From assembly GCA_900100895.1 (NCBI GenBank), contig FMTX01000011.1, forward strand, positions 62,001-126,000: DNA of 64,000 nucleotides, in the 5' to 3' direction. Both the position numbers and the translations under genes were made by a program. The DNA is from Lachnospiraceae bacterium YSD2013 (GTDB lineage: Bacteria; Bacillota; Clostridia; Lachnospirales; Lachnospiraceae). The notes under the pieces were generated by a model. It saw nothing but the letters and a program-made list of their open reading frames with translations, was not told where the DNA came from and ran no database searches. Positions 25,536 to 35,226 of the stretch are shown here, one piece after another (position 1 is the first letter of the stretch; every line of letters begins with the position of its first letter).

Positions 25536-25564
25536 TTGAATTTTCAGTCAACATAACATATAAT
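25536..25564 (+). promoter_or_regulatory. Predicted sigma-A promoter of the EAL protein gene
   Basis: TTGAAT (25536-25541), 17-base spacer, TATAAT (25559-25564). The spacer begins with AATTTTCAG (25539-25547), a perfect half of the CodY consensus AATTTTCWGAAAATT; the other half is not conserved. Confidence 0.7.
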
Positions 25565-25595
25565 CAGTATATATGTAACAGTGTGGGAGGAGTTT

Positions 25596-27488
25596 ATGGT
25601 CTGGAATATTCATTTTCAGTTTGCGGCTTTGGTTATCGCACTTGTGATAGCAATCATGTGCTTTGGACAAAAGCGACTTAACTTCGCTGCAGAGCGCGCA
25701 TTTACCAAGCTTCTTTTTATCGTAATAGTCTGTGTTATTCTGGATATTCTTTCAATATTCGCAATCAATTACAGAGATGAAATAGGTTCCACACTTACGC
25801 AGATTTCTTGTAAGGCGTATCTGTTCTCTATTGTTCTTGTGGCATGCTATGCAGCATTCTTTTCCGTGGCAGAGATTCGCTATACGTTTAAACAGTTTTG
25901 GATATATATGACGTATGTGCCGCTCGTTGTTGAGGCGGTGGTCCTTTTTATGTGCCCGGTTAAGGTTTATGTTGCGGATAATGATATTTTCACATACGGA
26001 ATTCCGGTACTTGTGACGTATGCTTTCTGTGCGCTTTATATCATTGCTACGTTTGTAATGATACTTTGCTTGAGAGACAAGATTAATTTAAAGAGACGTT
26101 ATGCCATATATTTTTGGATGATTGCATGGCTTGTAGCGGCAATTATTCAGTTTGTGAACAATGAGCTTTTGGTAGTAAGTCTTGCGATGGCTATCGGTTG
26201 CATGTATATGTACTGCAAGCTTGAGAATCCTGAGTATCATCTTGATTTTGCCACGAATGTGTTCAACCGTAAGGGCTTTGAAATGATAATGAGCGAGCAC
26301 ATTAAGTACCATGAGAAAAAGGCTCTTGTTAACATGGAAATCCGTGACATGAACATGGTCAATGAAGTTTTCGGCGCCCATGCGGTGGAGACGATTATTC
26401 TTGCGATTTCAAAGTTCGCGGATAATATTCCGGATTCCACACTTTTCAGACTGGAAGACAATCTTTTCTGTATTGCCCTTGATAAGCCGGAGGATGCTGA
26501 GAAGGCTCTTGAGTATATTATGAAGAGGTTTGAACTTCCTTGGAGTGTCGAGAACGGCACCATGGAAATAGGGGTTTCTTTGTCCTATATCGAGGATACG
26601 CTTAAGTTTAAGAGTGTGGATGATTTGGAAGAAGTGGTTCATTATTTTGCCGCTGAGAGCATTAAGCGTCCGCCCAGTGAGATTCTTACGATTAATGATG
26701 AAGAACTTGCAGTCAGACAGCGCAGCCTTGAAATTCGCCATGCTATAGAGTGGGCACTTCACAATGATGCCGTAGAGGTGTATTATCAGCCTATTTACAA
26801 TATCAAGGAAGGCCGTTTCAGCGCGATGGAGGCTCTTGTTCGTCTAAGAGATGATAAGGGTTCCATGGTAATGCCTTCGGACTTTATCGAGTATGCCGAG
26901 AAGAACGGTATGATACTTAAGCTCGGTGAAGTGGTGTTCAGAAAGGTCTGCGAGTTCATACAGCGTATGCATGTGGACGAGTACGGTATTGAGTATATAG
27001 AGGTTAACTTGTCTGTGGTTCAGTGTATTCAGACCGATATGGCAAGGATTCTTAAGAATATAATGGGAGAGTATCAGATACCTCCTTACAGAATCAACTT
27101 CGAGATTACCGAGACCGCTACGGGCTCGAGCAAAGTAATTGATAAGAACATGCGTGAGCTTCTCGATTACGGCTGCAGCTTCTCGCTTGATGATTACGGT
27201 TCGGGATATTCCAATCTTACTTATGTGGTTAACTTACCGCTTAAGATTATTAAGATTGATAAGCTTATTACCGACAGCTATTTCCTGTCGGAGAAGGTCC
27301 GCATCGCTACCGAATATACTATCGAGATGCTTCATAAGCTCGGTATGGAAATCGTGGTGGAAGGTGTGGACTCCGAAGAGAAATATCTTGCATTTAAGAA
27401 ATTGAATGCTGAGTATATACAGGGCTTCTATTTCTCGAAGCCTCTTCCCAAGGATAGAGTACTTAACTTTATTCAGGAATGGTTATAA
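25596..27488 (+). CDS. Membrane EAL-domain cyclic-di-GMP phosphodiesterase with degenerate GGDEF
   Basis: A 630-residue protein. About seven N-terminal membrane segments (residues 1-205) form a sensor domain. The GGDEF-like domain (about 215-370) has LEDNL where GGDEF should be, so it should not make c-di-GMP. The EAL domain (about 380-630) keeps the key set: EALVRL, NLSVVQ, FEITET, LDDYGSGYSN, IKIDKL, EGVDSEEK and QGFYFSKPLP, so hydrolysis of c-di-GMP is likely. The start at 25596 is chosen for GGGAGGAG just upstream; GTG at 25581 would lie inside that ribosome site. Confidence 0.9.
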   Translation: MVWNIHFQFAALVIALVIAIMCFGQKRLNFAAERAFTKLLFIVIVCVILDILSIFAINYRDEIGSTLTQISCKAYLFSIVLVACYAAFFSVAEIRYTFKQFWIYMTYVPLVVEAVVLFMCPVKVYVADNDIFTYGIPVLVTYAFCALYIIATFVMILCLRDKINLKRRYAIYFWMIAWLVAAIIQFVNNELLVVSLAMAIGCMYMYCKLENPEYHLDFATNVFNRKGFEMIMSEHIKYHEKKALVNMEIRDMNMVNEVFGAHAVETIILAISKFADNIPDSTLFRLEDNLFCIALDKPEDAEKALEYIMKRFELPWSVENGTMEIGVSLSYIEDTLKFKSVDDLEEVVHYFAAESIKRPPSEILTINDEELAVRQRSLEIRHAIEWALHNDAVEVYYQPIYNIKEGRFSAMEALVRLRDDKGSMVMPSDFIEYAEKNGMILKLGEVVFRKVCEFIQRMHVDEYGIEYIEVNLSVVQCIQTDMARILKNIMGEYQIPPYRINFEITETATGSSKVIDKNMRELLDYGCSFSLDDYGSGYSNLTYVVNLPLKIIKIDKLITDSYFLSEKVRIATEYTIEMLHKLGMEIVVEGVDSEEKYLAFKKLNAEYIQGFYFSKPLPKDRVLNFIQEWL

Positions 27489-27509
27489 GAATGGTATGTG
27501 AGGTTATAA

Positions 27510-28499
27510 ATGAATTTTCAATGTAAAAACTGCGGCGGCAACATGATATTTGCCCCCGCCAAGCAGAAAATGTATTGCCCTTACTGCGACGGTGAAGATA
27601 CCGAGAGGGTAGCGGGCAATGATTCCCTTACCGTGTGCGCTTCCTGCGGCGGCGAGGTGGATCCCGGAGAGTATAAAAGCTCAGACAAATGCCCTTATTG
27701 CGGCAACTATCTAATCTTTGATAAGAGAGTCAGCGATAACTACAAGCCTGACTCTATTATTCCGTTTAAGCTTGATAAGGACATGGCCGTTGCGTCCATG
27801 GACAAGGAATTTAAGAAGCGTCTGTTCGCGCCGATTTCTTTCTTAAGCGAGAAGTCACTTGAGAGCATGAAGGGTGCGTATGTTCCTTTCTTTTTGTATG
27901 ATTATCTGGCTGAGTCCGTGTACAGAGGCGAGGGTACCAAGGTGCGTTCGTGGAGAAGCGGAGATTACACGTATACAGAGACTTCTTATTATGATGTCGA
28001 GCGTGAGATGCATGCTTCTTTTGACAATATTCCGGTGGATGCGTCTTTTGAAATGCCCGATTCCACCATGGATCTTATGGAGCCTTACGATTACACGGAT
28101 TTGATGAGCTTTGATCCTAAGTATCTGTCCGGTTTCTTTGGCGAGATTTATAACGATACGGCGGACAAATTCGCCGACCGTGCCAAAAAGAAAGCGGCAG
28201 ACAGCGCAGAGACTCTTATGAAGAAGTCAATCGGAGCTTACGCTTCACTTAAGACTATTGTGGATCAGACCACGCTTACGGATCGTAAGATTGATTATGC
28301 GTTGTTCCCGGTGTGGGTTTATAAGTATAAGTATGCCGGCAAGGATTATAACTTTTACGTAAACGGTCAGACCGGCAAGGTAATCGGTAAGACACCGGTT
28401 TCCAAGCTTAAGGTCGTTATTTATTCGATTGTTTCGACCCTTCTTTTCTACGGAGGAATTGAAGCGGTACTCGGTATAGTAGAGGGGGTGCTTAAGTAA
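27510..28499 (+). CDS. Zinc-ribbon (TFIIB-like) protein with C-terminal membrane segment
   Basis: A 329-residue protein. The N-terminus has four CxxC pairs making two zinc ribbons: CKNC and CPYC (within residues 5-30), CASC and CPYC (within 40-72). A middle domain of about 200 residues contains several Tyr-rich stretches and a VWVYKYKYAGKDYNFYVNG region, and a hydrophobic segment ends the protein (about 300-325). It overlaps the TPM gene by one base (TAATG), so the two products are probably made together and may act together at the membrane. Exact role unknown. Confidence 0.82.
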   Translation: MNFQCKNCGGNMIFAPAKQKMYCPYCDGEDTERVAGNDSLTVCASCGGEVDPGEYKSSDKCPYCGNYLIFDKRVSDNYKPDSIIPFKLDKDMAVASMDKEFKKRLFAPISFLSEKSLESMKGAYVPFFLYDYLAESVYRGEGTKVRSWRSGDYTYTETSYYDVEREMHASFDNIPVDASFEMPDSTMDLMEPYDYTDLMSFDPKYLSGFFGEIYNDTADKFADRAKKKAADSAETLMKKSIGAYASLKTIVDQTTLTDRKIDYALFPVWVYKYKYAGKDYNFYVNGQTGKVIGKTPVSKLKVVIYSIVSTLLFYGGIEAVLGIVEGVLK

Positions 28500-29437
28500 T
28501 GAAGAAGCATTATAACTCTAATGTATCGCAGTTTTTCGGTAAGTTCCTGGTTCCGATGATTATCGTGGCGGTTCTTCTTGCGGGTTGGTATTATATGGCC
28601 AATATCAAGAAGGGCTCGAATGAATATTATGACAGCCCCAACACTCAGCGTGTGTATGGAGACAAGCGTGTGTTTGACTACGCTGACAAACTTACGGACG
28701 CTGAAGAGAGAGACCTCGAGGCATATATTCACGAGGCGGAGAAGCATACTACAAGTGATATCGTAATAGTTACGCTTTATGAATCGCTTAAGGATTTCGC
28801 GCCTGATTACAGAGCTCGGTACGATATTACCGTTACACCTGACAAGTATGTAATGGTTTATGCCGATAAGTTCTGGGAAGACAATAAATTCGGTTACGAT
28901 CAGCCGCAGATTCTTGACGGAACCCCCAATTCCGGTGACGGTGTGATTCTTGTAGACAATAACTTCAGGGAGCCCGAGACCGGTAAGATTCATACATGGA
29001 TGGGTACCACGGGTAAGGTTGAGAGAAAGTATTCCGAGACTATGATAGATCACGCACTGGATGTGTTCTATGAGTATGTTGACGACGATTATTATAAGGC
29101 ATGCCTTAAGTTCGTTAAGCAGTTTGAGTATGACATGACAGGCGAGATTCATCTTACGGGTTCCAAGGCAATGATGATTATTGCGGGTATATACGGACTC
29201 ATATATATGCTCTCGCATATGTCGTCAAGAGCAGGTTCGAGCACTGTAACAGAGTCATCGTACCTGATAGAAGGTTCCCTTGCTTTCCCTGTGAACAGAG
29301 ATACCTTTGTAAGAAAAGACGTAACCAAGCGTTACAATCCACCGTCCGAATCCAGAAGCGGCGGTGGCGGTGGTGGCGGAGGTCATCACACTTCCGGCGG
29401 TGGCGGAAGCCATGGCGGAGGAGGACACTCGAGATAA
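28499..29437 (+). CDS. TPM-domain membrane protein with Gly/His-rich tail
   Basis: A 312-residue protein. Membrane segment near 18-36, then a TPM (YgcG-type) domain (about 55-205; DYADKLTDAEERDLEAYIHE and ESLKDFAPDYRARYD are typical), a second membrane segment about 225-240, and a C-terminal tail (about 285-312) of glycine with interspersed histidine and serine. TPM domains occur in photosystem II repair and in many bacterial membrane proteins of unclear function. Translation is coupled to the zinc-ribbon gene. Confidence 0.83.
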   Translation: MKKHYNSNVSQFFGKFLVPMIIVAVLLAGWYYMANIKKGSNEYYDSPNTQRVYGDKRVFDYADKLTDAEERDLEAYIHEAEKHTTSDIVIVTLYESLKDFAPDYRARYDITVTPDKYVMVYADKFWEDNKFGYDQPQILDGTPNSGDGVILVDNNFREPETGKIHTWMGTTGKVERKYSETMIDHALDVFYEYVDDDYYKACLKFVKQFEYDMTGEIHLTGSKAMMIIAGIYGLIYMLSHMSSRAGSSTVTESSYLIEGSLAFPVNRDTFVRKDVTKRYNPPSESRSGGGGGGGGHHTSGGGGSHGGGGHSR

Positions 29438-29442
29438 AGAAG

Positions 29443-29470
29443 AGAGGTCGCATAGTGCGACCTCTTTTTT
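29443..29470 (+). terminator. Rho-independent terminator after the TPM gene
   Basis: AGAGGTCGCA / TGCGACCTCT, 10-bp stem with TAG loop and T run. Confidence 0.92.
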
Positions 29471-29479
29471 ATATCCGGG

Positions 29480-29518
29480 AAAATTAAAAACCCTTTCGCA
29501 TGACGGGTACGAAAGGGT
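29480..29518 (-). terminator. Rho-independent terminator of rpsT
   Basis: On the minus strand ACCCTTTCG / CGAAAGGGT stem with 11-base loop followed by TTTTTAATTTT. Confidence 0.88.
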
Positions 29519-29546
29519 CTTGTAAATTCTATATTAGTGCGACTGA

Positions 29547-29810
29547 TTAAGCCATTTTGTTGACAGTAGCGCTCATGCGGGAAATCTTTCTCGCAACGGT
29601 GTTCTTATGATAAACACCCTTGGCACAAGCCTTATCCATAGCTGAAGTAGCATTAACTAATGCTTCCTTAGCTGCAGCCTGGTCATTAGCGTCAACAGCA
29701 GCATAAACCTTCTTGATCGCAGTCTTAACGCCGGACTTGATTGCTTTATTTCTTTCAGCTCTCACCTGGCTTACTAAGATACGCTTCTTTGCAGATTTGA
29801 TGTTAGCCAA
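29547..29810 (-). CDS. rpsT: 30S ribosomal protein S20
   Basis: An 87-residue basic protein read from a TTG start at 29810: (M)ANIKSAKKRI, the canonical S20 opening. It binds 16S rRNA early in small-subunit assembly. The TTG is chosen because AATGGAGG lies about nine bases upstream and homology begins there; longer upstream reading has no family similarity. Weak TTG starts are a known feature of S20 control in other bacteria, so low initiation may be regulatory. Confidence 0.95.
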   Translation of the reverse strand: MANIKSAKKRILVSQVRAERNKAIKSGVKTAIKKVYAAVDANDQAAAKEALVNATSAMDKACAKGVYHKNTVARKISRMSATVNKMA

Positions 29811-29902
29811 GACTATACACCTCCATTTTAATCGAATACATTGTTGATACACTCGTGTACGCCACTCCGGACACGGACGACTTAACGTACACATACTACG
29901 TT

Positions 29903-29931
29903 ATAATAAATTAAAGAAACTCCCGTGTCAA
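29903..29931 (-). promoter_or_regulatory. Promoter of rpsT
   Basis: On the minus strand TTGACA (29931-29926), 17-base spacer, TATTAT (29908-29903). It gives a leader of about 85 bases before the TTG start, which is room for control by S20 itself. Confidence 0.78.
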
Positions 29932-30077
29932 TAGGGAAAATCGATTTTCCCAAATATTAATTCACAAATTTCCACGCGATATTTTAACATTTTTTTGTTA
30001 TTTTACGATAGTTAAAAATTTCACGGTATGATACTATACACGGGTTGATTATAATACATTGGAAGGGAAAAGAGTAA

Positions 30078-30914
30078 ATGAACAACAAGAAATCTAACTT
30101 TCCGGTTATTGCAGGCGCTGTAGCTGCAATTATCGTAGTATGTGCAGTAGCCCTTGTAATCTTATTCAAGAAGGGCGTTTTCACTGCTGACAAGACATCT
30201 GCTTCCGTAGACGTTCTTGCAGAAGAGTATACCAATGAAGAACTTGCAGATGCTTACAAGGCAGCTGTAGAGTCTCTTAAGAAGAATAATGCCGAGGAAT
30301 CTCTCGCACTTTTCACCGAGCTTGGTGATTACGAAGATGCAGCTCATTATGTAGAGATTCTTACCAAGTATCAGGATGCTGTTAAGCTTGCAGACGAGTT
30401 CGATTACGAGGGTGCAATCGCACTTCTTAACGACTGCGGTCTTCTTTTTGACAGCAAGGGCAGAGTAGCTGACTACACCACCATTATTGCCATGACCGAG
30501 AAGCTTATGGCAGGCGAGCTTGAAGAAGCCAAGTCCTTAAAGGGCAAGGTTGGCTCTCTTACCAAGAAAGATCTTACCACCGCAGAAATGCACGCTAAGA
30601 TCGAAGCTATGGTAGCACTTGCTGTAGCAGGTGACAATGACAACGCCGCAGCACTTGTTGCAGACGTTATGTCCCACGAGCTTTGGGTTGAGAACAACTG
30701 GGGTGAGAAGGCAGTTGAGGCTGAACTTACCGATTCCGAGAACGGCGCTGTAGCAAGCGTAACCTACGCTTCCGTAGCAGCTGACGGCAACGGAACAGTA
30801 TCTGTTCTTTACACCGACGAAGCCAAGAAGGATTGCTTCTATTCTTTAACCGTTAACAACGGTACCGAAGACGTAACCATCTTTGTAGGTAAAGACGGCG
30901 TAGTAATGGAATAA
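30078..30914 (+). CDS. Membrane-anchored protein of unknown function, 278 residues
   Basis: Not recognised. Short basic N-terminus, one transmembrane helix (about 9-30), then an extracellular helical region (about 45-190) that resembles TPR-type helical pairs (LADAYKAAVESLKKNNAEES, YEDAAHYVEIL, FDYEGAIALLNDCG), and a C-terminal beta-rich part (about 205-278). Highly acidic outside the anchor. GGAAGGGAA precedes the ATG and a good terminator follows, so it is a single-gene unit. Confidence 0.78.
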   Translation: MNNKKSNFPVIAGAVAAIIVVCAVALVILFKKGVFTADKTSASVDVLAEEYTNEELADAYKAAVESLKKNNAEESLALFTELGDYEDAAHYVEILTKYQDAVKLADEFDYEGAIALLNDCGLLFDSKGRVADYTTIIAMTEKLMAGELEEAKSLKGKVGSLTKKDLTTAEMHAKIEAMVALAVAGDNDNAAALVADVMSHELWVENNWGEKAVEAELTDSENGAVASVTYASVAADGNGTVSVLYTDEAKKDCFYSLTVNNGTEDVTIFVGKDGVVME

Positions 30915-30938
30915 TCCATAACTTAATACGGTAGATTT

Positions 30939-30980
30939 AAGGCTCTTTCGGATACAGCGCGAAAGAGCCTTTTTTCTTTT
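30939..30980 (+). terminator. Rho-independent terminator
   Basis: AAGGCTCTTTCG / CGAAAGAGCCTT stem followed by TTTTCTTTT. Confidence 0.9.
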
Positions 30981-31060
30981 GCCGGAGGTTAAGTAATAAG
31001 TTTTCTTTTGCTTAAGTCTATGTTATACTTAATCGACTATTTCTATGAAGAGGTAATAAT

Positions 31061-32866
31061 TTGAATCAGGATCACATTCGTAATTTTTGCATAATAGCAC
31101 ATATAGACCATGGTAAGTCTACACTTGCGGACCGTATTATCGAGATGACGGGACTTTTAACCAGTCGTGAAATGCAGGCGCAGGTGCTTGACAATATGGA
31201 CCTTGAGCGTGAGAGAGGTATTACTATCAAGGCTCAGGCGGTTCGTACGGTTTATAAGGCCAAGAACGGTGAGGAGTATATTTTTAACCTTATAGATACC
31301 CCCGGCCACGTGGACTTTAACTATGAAGTATCGCGTTCTTTGGCTGCCTGCGACGGAGCAATCTTAGTGGTGGATGCGGCTCAGGGTATCGAGGCTCAGA
31401 CCCTTGCCAACGTTTATCTTGCACTCGACCATGACCTTGATGTGTTCCCGGTTATCAATAAGATCGATCTTCCCAGCGCGGAGCCAGAGAAGGTTATTAA
31501 TGAGATAGAGGATATTATCGGTATCGAGGCTCAGGATGCGCCTTTGATTTCCGCCAAGAACGGTATCAATATCGATCAGGTGCTTGAAGCGATTGTTGAG
31601 AAGGTTCCCGCACCTACAGGTGATGCCAATGCGCCTCTTCAGGCTTTGATATTTGACTCGCTTTACGATTCATATAAAGGTGTTATCGCGTTTGTACGTA
31701 TTAAAAACGGTACGGTCAAAAAAGGTGTGCCGATTAAGATGATGGCTACCGGCGCGACTGCCGAAGTCGTAGAGGTTGGATACTTCGGAGCGGGACAGTT
31801 CATTCCTTGTGATGAACTTTCGGCCGGCATGGTAGGTTATATTACCGCATCTATTAAGAACGTACGTGACACGGCTGTCGGTGATACCATTACCAATGCG
31901 GAGAATCCTTGCGCGGAGCCGCTTCCGGGATACAAGAAGGTTCAGTCCATGGTATACTGCGGTGTATATCCCGCAGACGGTGCCAAGTACCCCGACCTTC
32001 GCGATGCGCTTGAAAAGTTGCAGCTTAACGATGCATCGTTATTCTACGAACCCGAGACATCGATTGCTTTGGGTTTCGGTTTCCGTTGCGGATTCCTGGG
32101 ACTTTTACATCTTGAGATTATTCAGGAACGTTTGGAGCGTGAGTACAATCTTGACCTTGTCACAACAGCTCCCGGTGTTATTTATAAGGTTCACAAGACT
32201 AACGGCGAGATGATAGAGCTTACCAATCCTACCAATCTTCCCGATCCTTCGCAGATTGAGTACATGGAAGAGCCTATCGTTAATGCCGAGATTATGGTAA
32301 GCAAGGACTATGTCGGCTCCATCATGGAACTCTGTCAGCAGAGGCGCGGACGTTACGTCAGCATGGAGTATATGGAGGAGACCAGAGCTCTTATCAAGTA
32401 TGAGTTACCGCTTAATGAAATCATCTACGATTTCTTTGACGCGCTTAAGTCACGTTCCAGAGGATATGCTTCTTTTGACTACGAGCTTAAGGGCTATGAG
32501 AAGGCCGAGATGGTTAAGCTTGATATACTTATAAACCGCGAGGAAGTGGATGCACTTTCCTTTATCGTTCACAAGGACAGCGCTTACGAGCGCGGTCGCA
32601 GGATGTGCGAGAAGCTTAAGGACGAGATTCCGAGACACTTATTCGAGATTCCGATTCAGGCGGCTGTGGGCGGCAAGGTTATTGCCCGTGAGACCGTTAA
32701 GGCGATGCGTAAGGACGTTCTTGCCAAGTGCTACGGCGGTGACATATCACGTAAAAAGAAGCTTCTTGAGAAGCAGAAGGAAGGAAAGAAGAGAATGCGT
32801 CAGGTCGGCAACGTAGAGATACCTCAGAGCGCATTCATGAGCGTCTTAAAGCTTGATGAAGAGTAG
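31061..32866 (+). CDS. lepA: Elongation factor 4 (LepA)
   Basis: A 601-residue translational GTPase that acts on stalled or mispositioned ribosomes. The G1 motif is AHIDHGKST (13-21), followed by RGITIK (switch I region), DTPGHVDF (G3) and NKIDLP (G4). The LepA-specific C-terminus is complete, ending [19 protein letters not shown]. The start is TTG at 31061 with GAAGAGG upstream. A TATACT box with TGT extension about 30 bases before the start is a plausible promoter. Its stop overlaps hemW by 11 bases. Confidence 0.96.
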   Translation: MNQDHIRNFCIIAHIDHGKSTLADRIIEMTGLLTSREMQAQVLDNMDLERERGITIKAQAVRTVYKAKNGEEYIFNLIDTPGHVDFNYEVSRSLAACDGAILVVDAAQGIEAQTLANVYLALDHDLDVFPVINKIDLPSAEPEKVINEIEDIIGIEAQDAPLISAKNGINIDQVLEAIVEKVPAPTGDANAPLQALIFDSLYDSYKGVIAFVRIKNGTVKKGVPIKMMATGATAEVVEVGYFGAGQFIPCDELSAGMVGYITASIKNVRDTAVGDTITNAENPCAEPLPGYKKVQSMVYCGVYPADGAKYPDLRDALEKLQLNDASLFYEPETSIALGFGFRCGFLGLLHLEIIQERLEREYNLDLVTTAPGVIYKVHKTNGEMIELTNPTNLPDPSQIEYMEEPIVNAEIMVSKDYVGSIMELCQQRRGRYVSMEYMEETRALIKYELPLNEIIYDFFDALKSRSRGYASFDYELKGYEKAEMVKLDILINREEVDALSFIVHKDSAYERGRRMCEKLKDEIPRHLFEIPIQAAVGGKVIARETVKAMRKDVLAKCYGGDISRKKKLLEKQKEGKKRMRQVGNVEIPQSAFMSVLKLDEE

Positions 32867-33977
32867 TAACGGATACGAAATATATGTGCATATTCCTTTT
32901 TGCGTAAGAAAGTGCGATTACTGCGACTTTGTTTCTTTTGCATGCGGTGCGGATGTGCACAAGATGTATTTCGATGCGCTTTTAAGACAGATAGATGAGA
33001 CTGCAGAGACTGTGGGACGAGTGCCCGTAGTCTCTGTTTTTATTGGCGGGGGAACGCCGACGGTGCCGGATGCGCAGTATATCATGGCTGTGTTATGTAA
33101 ACTGAAAGAAAAGTTCGACGTTTCGCCGGATGCTGAGATTACAATAGAGGCTAACCCTAATTCGGCTTCGGTCGAGAAACTGAAAGTATATAAGGATGCG
33201 GGAATCAACCGCCTCAGTATAGGGCTTCAGTCGACGGAAGATAATGAGCTTAAGATGCTGTCGAGGCTTCACAATTATGAGGAGTTTCTGGAAACGTACA
33301 GGGACGCGAGAGAAGCGGGCTTTGACAATATCAATATAGATATTATGAGTGCTATTCCGGGGCAGACGATTGAGTCTTATAGGCGCACGCTTGAGCGGGT
33401 AGTGGAGCTTAATCCGGAGCATATAAGTGCTTACAGTCTTATAGTTGAGGAGGGTACTCCTTTCTACGAGCGCTACAAGGACGGCAAGGGGCTTCCCGAT
33501 GAGGATACGGAACGCGAGATGTATTATCTTACCAAGCAGTTGCTGCATGAGCACGGATACGAGCGATACGAGATATCCAATTATTCCAAGCCGGGGCGTG
33601 AGTGCAGGCATAACCTCGGATACTGGACAAGGGTGCCGTATTTGGGATTCGGTATTGCGGCGGCTTCTTTTGACGGAGAGAAAAGGTTTCAGGCGCACAG
33701 CGATTTAAAGCGGTTCTGCGCGGGTGATTTCAGTGCTGAAACAGAGACTTTGTCGGAGACCGATGCCATGGCGGAGTTTATGTTCTTGGGACTCAGATTG
33801 GTCAGGGGTATTGCTAAGGCCGATTTTAAGAAGGCTTTCGGTCGTGACATGGATGAGGTATACGGAGAGCAGCTTAATAAGCTGGCGACGGAAGGTCTGC
33901 TGATTAATGGTGACCAAGTTATGTTAACCGATAAAGGCATGGACGTGGCCAATTATTGTATGAGTGAATTTGTGTAG
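32856..33977 (+). CDS. hemW: Heme chaperone / radical SAM protein HemW
   Basis: A 373-residue protein of the HemN/HemW group. It opens with [16 protein letters not shown], giving C16-x3-C20-x2-C23, and keeps [14 protein letters not shown] and IGLQS motifs. HemW, unlike HemN, is a heme-binding chaperone; the start lacking the HemN N-terminal extension supports HemW. It overlaps the lepA end, the common lepA-hemW pair of Firmicutes. The ATG at 32856 is preferred to a TTG one codon earlier. Confidence 0.93.
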   Translation: MKSSNGYEIYVHIPFCVRKCDYCDFVSFACGADVHKMYFDALLRQIDETAETVGRVPVVSVFIGGGTPTVPDAQYIMAVLCKLKEKFDVSPDAEITIEANPNSASVEKLKVYKDAGINRLSIGLQSTEDNELKMLSRLHNYEEFLETYRDAREAGFDNINIDIMSAIPGQTIESYRRTLERVVELNPEHISAYSLIVEEGTPFYERYKDGKGLPDEDTEREMYYLTKQLLHEHGYERYEISNYSKPGRECRHNLGYWTRVPYLGFGIAAASFDGEKRFQAHSDLKRFCAGDFSAETETLSETDAMAEFMFLGLRLVRGIAKADFKKAFGRDMDEVYGEQLNKLATEGLLINGDQVMLTDKGMDVANYCMSEFV

Positions 33978-33994
33978 CCGGACGGTTTCTTTTA

Positions 33995-34023
33995 TTGAAA
34001 TGATAATCTTAAGGCGATATACT
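33995..34023 (+). promoter_or_regulatory. Promoter of the HD-domain gene
   Basis: TTGAAA (33995-34000), 17-base spacer, TATACT (34018-34023), 33 bases before the ATG. Confidence 0.7.
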
Positions 34024-34056
34024 TAGATAGTAATAAATGTTTCGGGGGTATTGTAA

Positions 34057-35124
34057 ATGCGTTTCGTCAAAGCATCCGATTTAAAGAGGGGGATGCGACT
34101 TGGAAGACCTATTTACAACAGAAAAGGCGAGCTTGTCTATGATATCGATCATAGGCTTATTGACGCTGATATAGTGCAGATGCGCAATAGTAAGATTATG
34201 GGCGTATTTGCGCTTGATGCGGCTGAACCTGTTCCGCCCATGAGCGACACGGAGCGAGAGTATGACAGACAGCGCTTTTTAAACGTCTACGCACTTCGTG
34301 ACGAGATGCAGAAGATTCTTTTTAATCACAGAGCCAATCGTATAGAGACTATTGCCGAGTCGATAGTTTCTTCTTTTGAAGTTTTCAAGAAACGTATAGA
34401 TTTTTCACAAAGTGTCAGAAGCAGAGATGAATATGTGTGCAGCCATTCGGTCAATGTGGCGATTCTTGTTACTCTTATGGGTACCAAGCTTGGTATCACC
34501 AATGCAGATAAACTGACGGCAGTTAAGGCGGCACTTCTTCACGACATAGGCAAGTATGTGGTGCCTGACAAGCTTCTGGAGGGTGAAACGGCTGAGGAAG
34601 TGGACAGGATTCTTAACAATGCGCAGGATACGGGCTTTGAGCTTATCGGTATGCTTTTTGACGGTGACAAGAGTGTCATGAACACCTGCATCCAGACTCA
34701 CAGAATTCTTATGAATCACAGATTCGGACGTAAGAACGATGAGAAGCCTACGCTTTTATCAAGACTTTTGATTGTTGCGGATACATTCGACAGTATGACT
34801 GCTATAGATGCTTCCGGTGACCTTGAGCCCAAGTCTTTCGTAGAAGCCCTCAGATATCTTCGATACAATTTCGAAGTATTCAATGTCAAAGCGGTAGAGG
34901 CACTTGAAAACTCAATCGAGATGCTTAAGCCCGGCACGACGGTTCTTCTTAACAATAACCATCAGGCGCTTGTTACGGTGGAGGCAAGAGGCGACGTATT
35001 AAGGCCTACAGTGCTTGAGATTAAGACCAATAAGATAATCAATCTTGAAGATATGTCCAATCGCGACATAGAGATTGTGGATGTAATTAAGAAACTTGAT
35101 AACCGACATGTGGTTGACAGATAG
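34057..35124 (+). CDS. HD-domain phosphohydrolase, HD-GYP-like with degenerate GYP
   Basis: A 355-residue protein without membrane segments. Residues 125-300 form an HD domain with H130 in YVCSHSVNV and the catalytic pair H162-D163 in LHDIGKYVVPDKLL, as in HD-GYP c-di-GMP phosphodiesterases. The usual HHERxDGxGYP is replaced by THRILMNHRFGRKND, so GYP is missing and the substrate may differ. An N-terminal region of about 60 residues and a C-terminal beta domain after 290 are typical of this group. Likely a second-messenger enzyme or sensor (inference). Confidence 0.82.
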   Translation: MRFVKASDLKRGMRLGRPIYNRKGELVYDIDHRLIDADIVQMRNSKIMGVFALDAAEPVPPMSDTEREYDRQRFLNVYALRDEMQKILFNHRANRIETIAESIVSSFEVFKKRIDFSQSVRSRDEYVCSHSVNVAILVTLMGTKLGITNADKLTAVKAALLHDIGKYVVPDKLLEGETAEEVDRILNNAQDTGFELIGMLFDGDKSVMNTCIQTHRILMNHRFGRKNDEKPTLLSRLLIVADTFDSMTAIDASGDLEPKSFVEALRYLRYNFEVFNVKAVEALENSIEMLKPGTTVLLNNNHQALVTVEARGDVLRPTVLEIKTNKIINLEDMSNRDIEIVDVIKKLDNRHVVDR

Positions 35125-35152
35125 ACCCATCGGTATTACACTAGCTTAAGTC

Positions 35153-35178
35153 GGATTCTCCGTTCTTTCGGGGGATCC
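35153..35178 (+). other. Hairpin in the gap before comM
   Basis: GGATTCTCC / GGGGGATCC with two wobble pairs and an 8-base loop, without a T run. It lies between the HD gene and the comM-like gene; function unknown. Confidence 0.4.
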
Positions 35179-35226
35179 GTACGAAATGCGCATTCGCGCA
35201 ATTTTCCGGGAATACTTGAATTTAAT

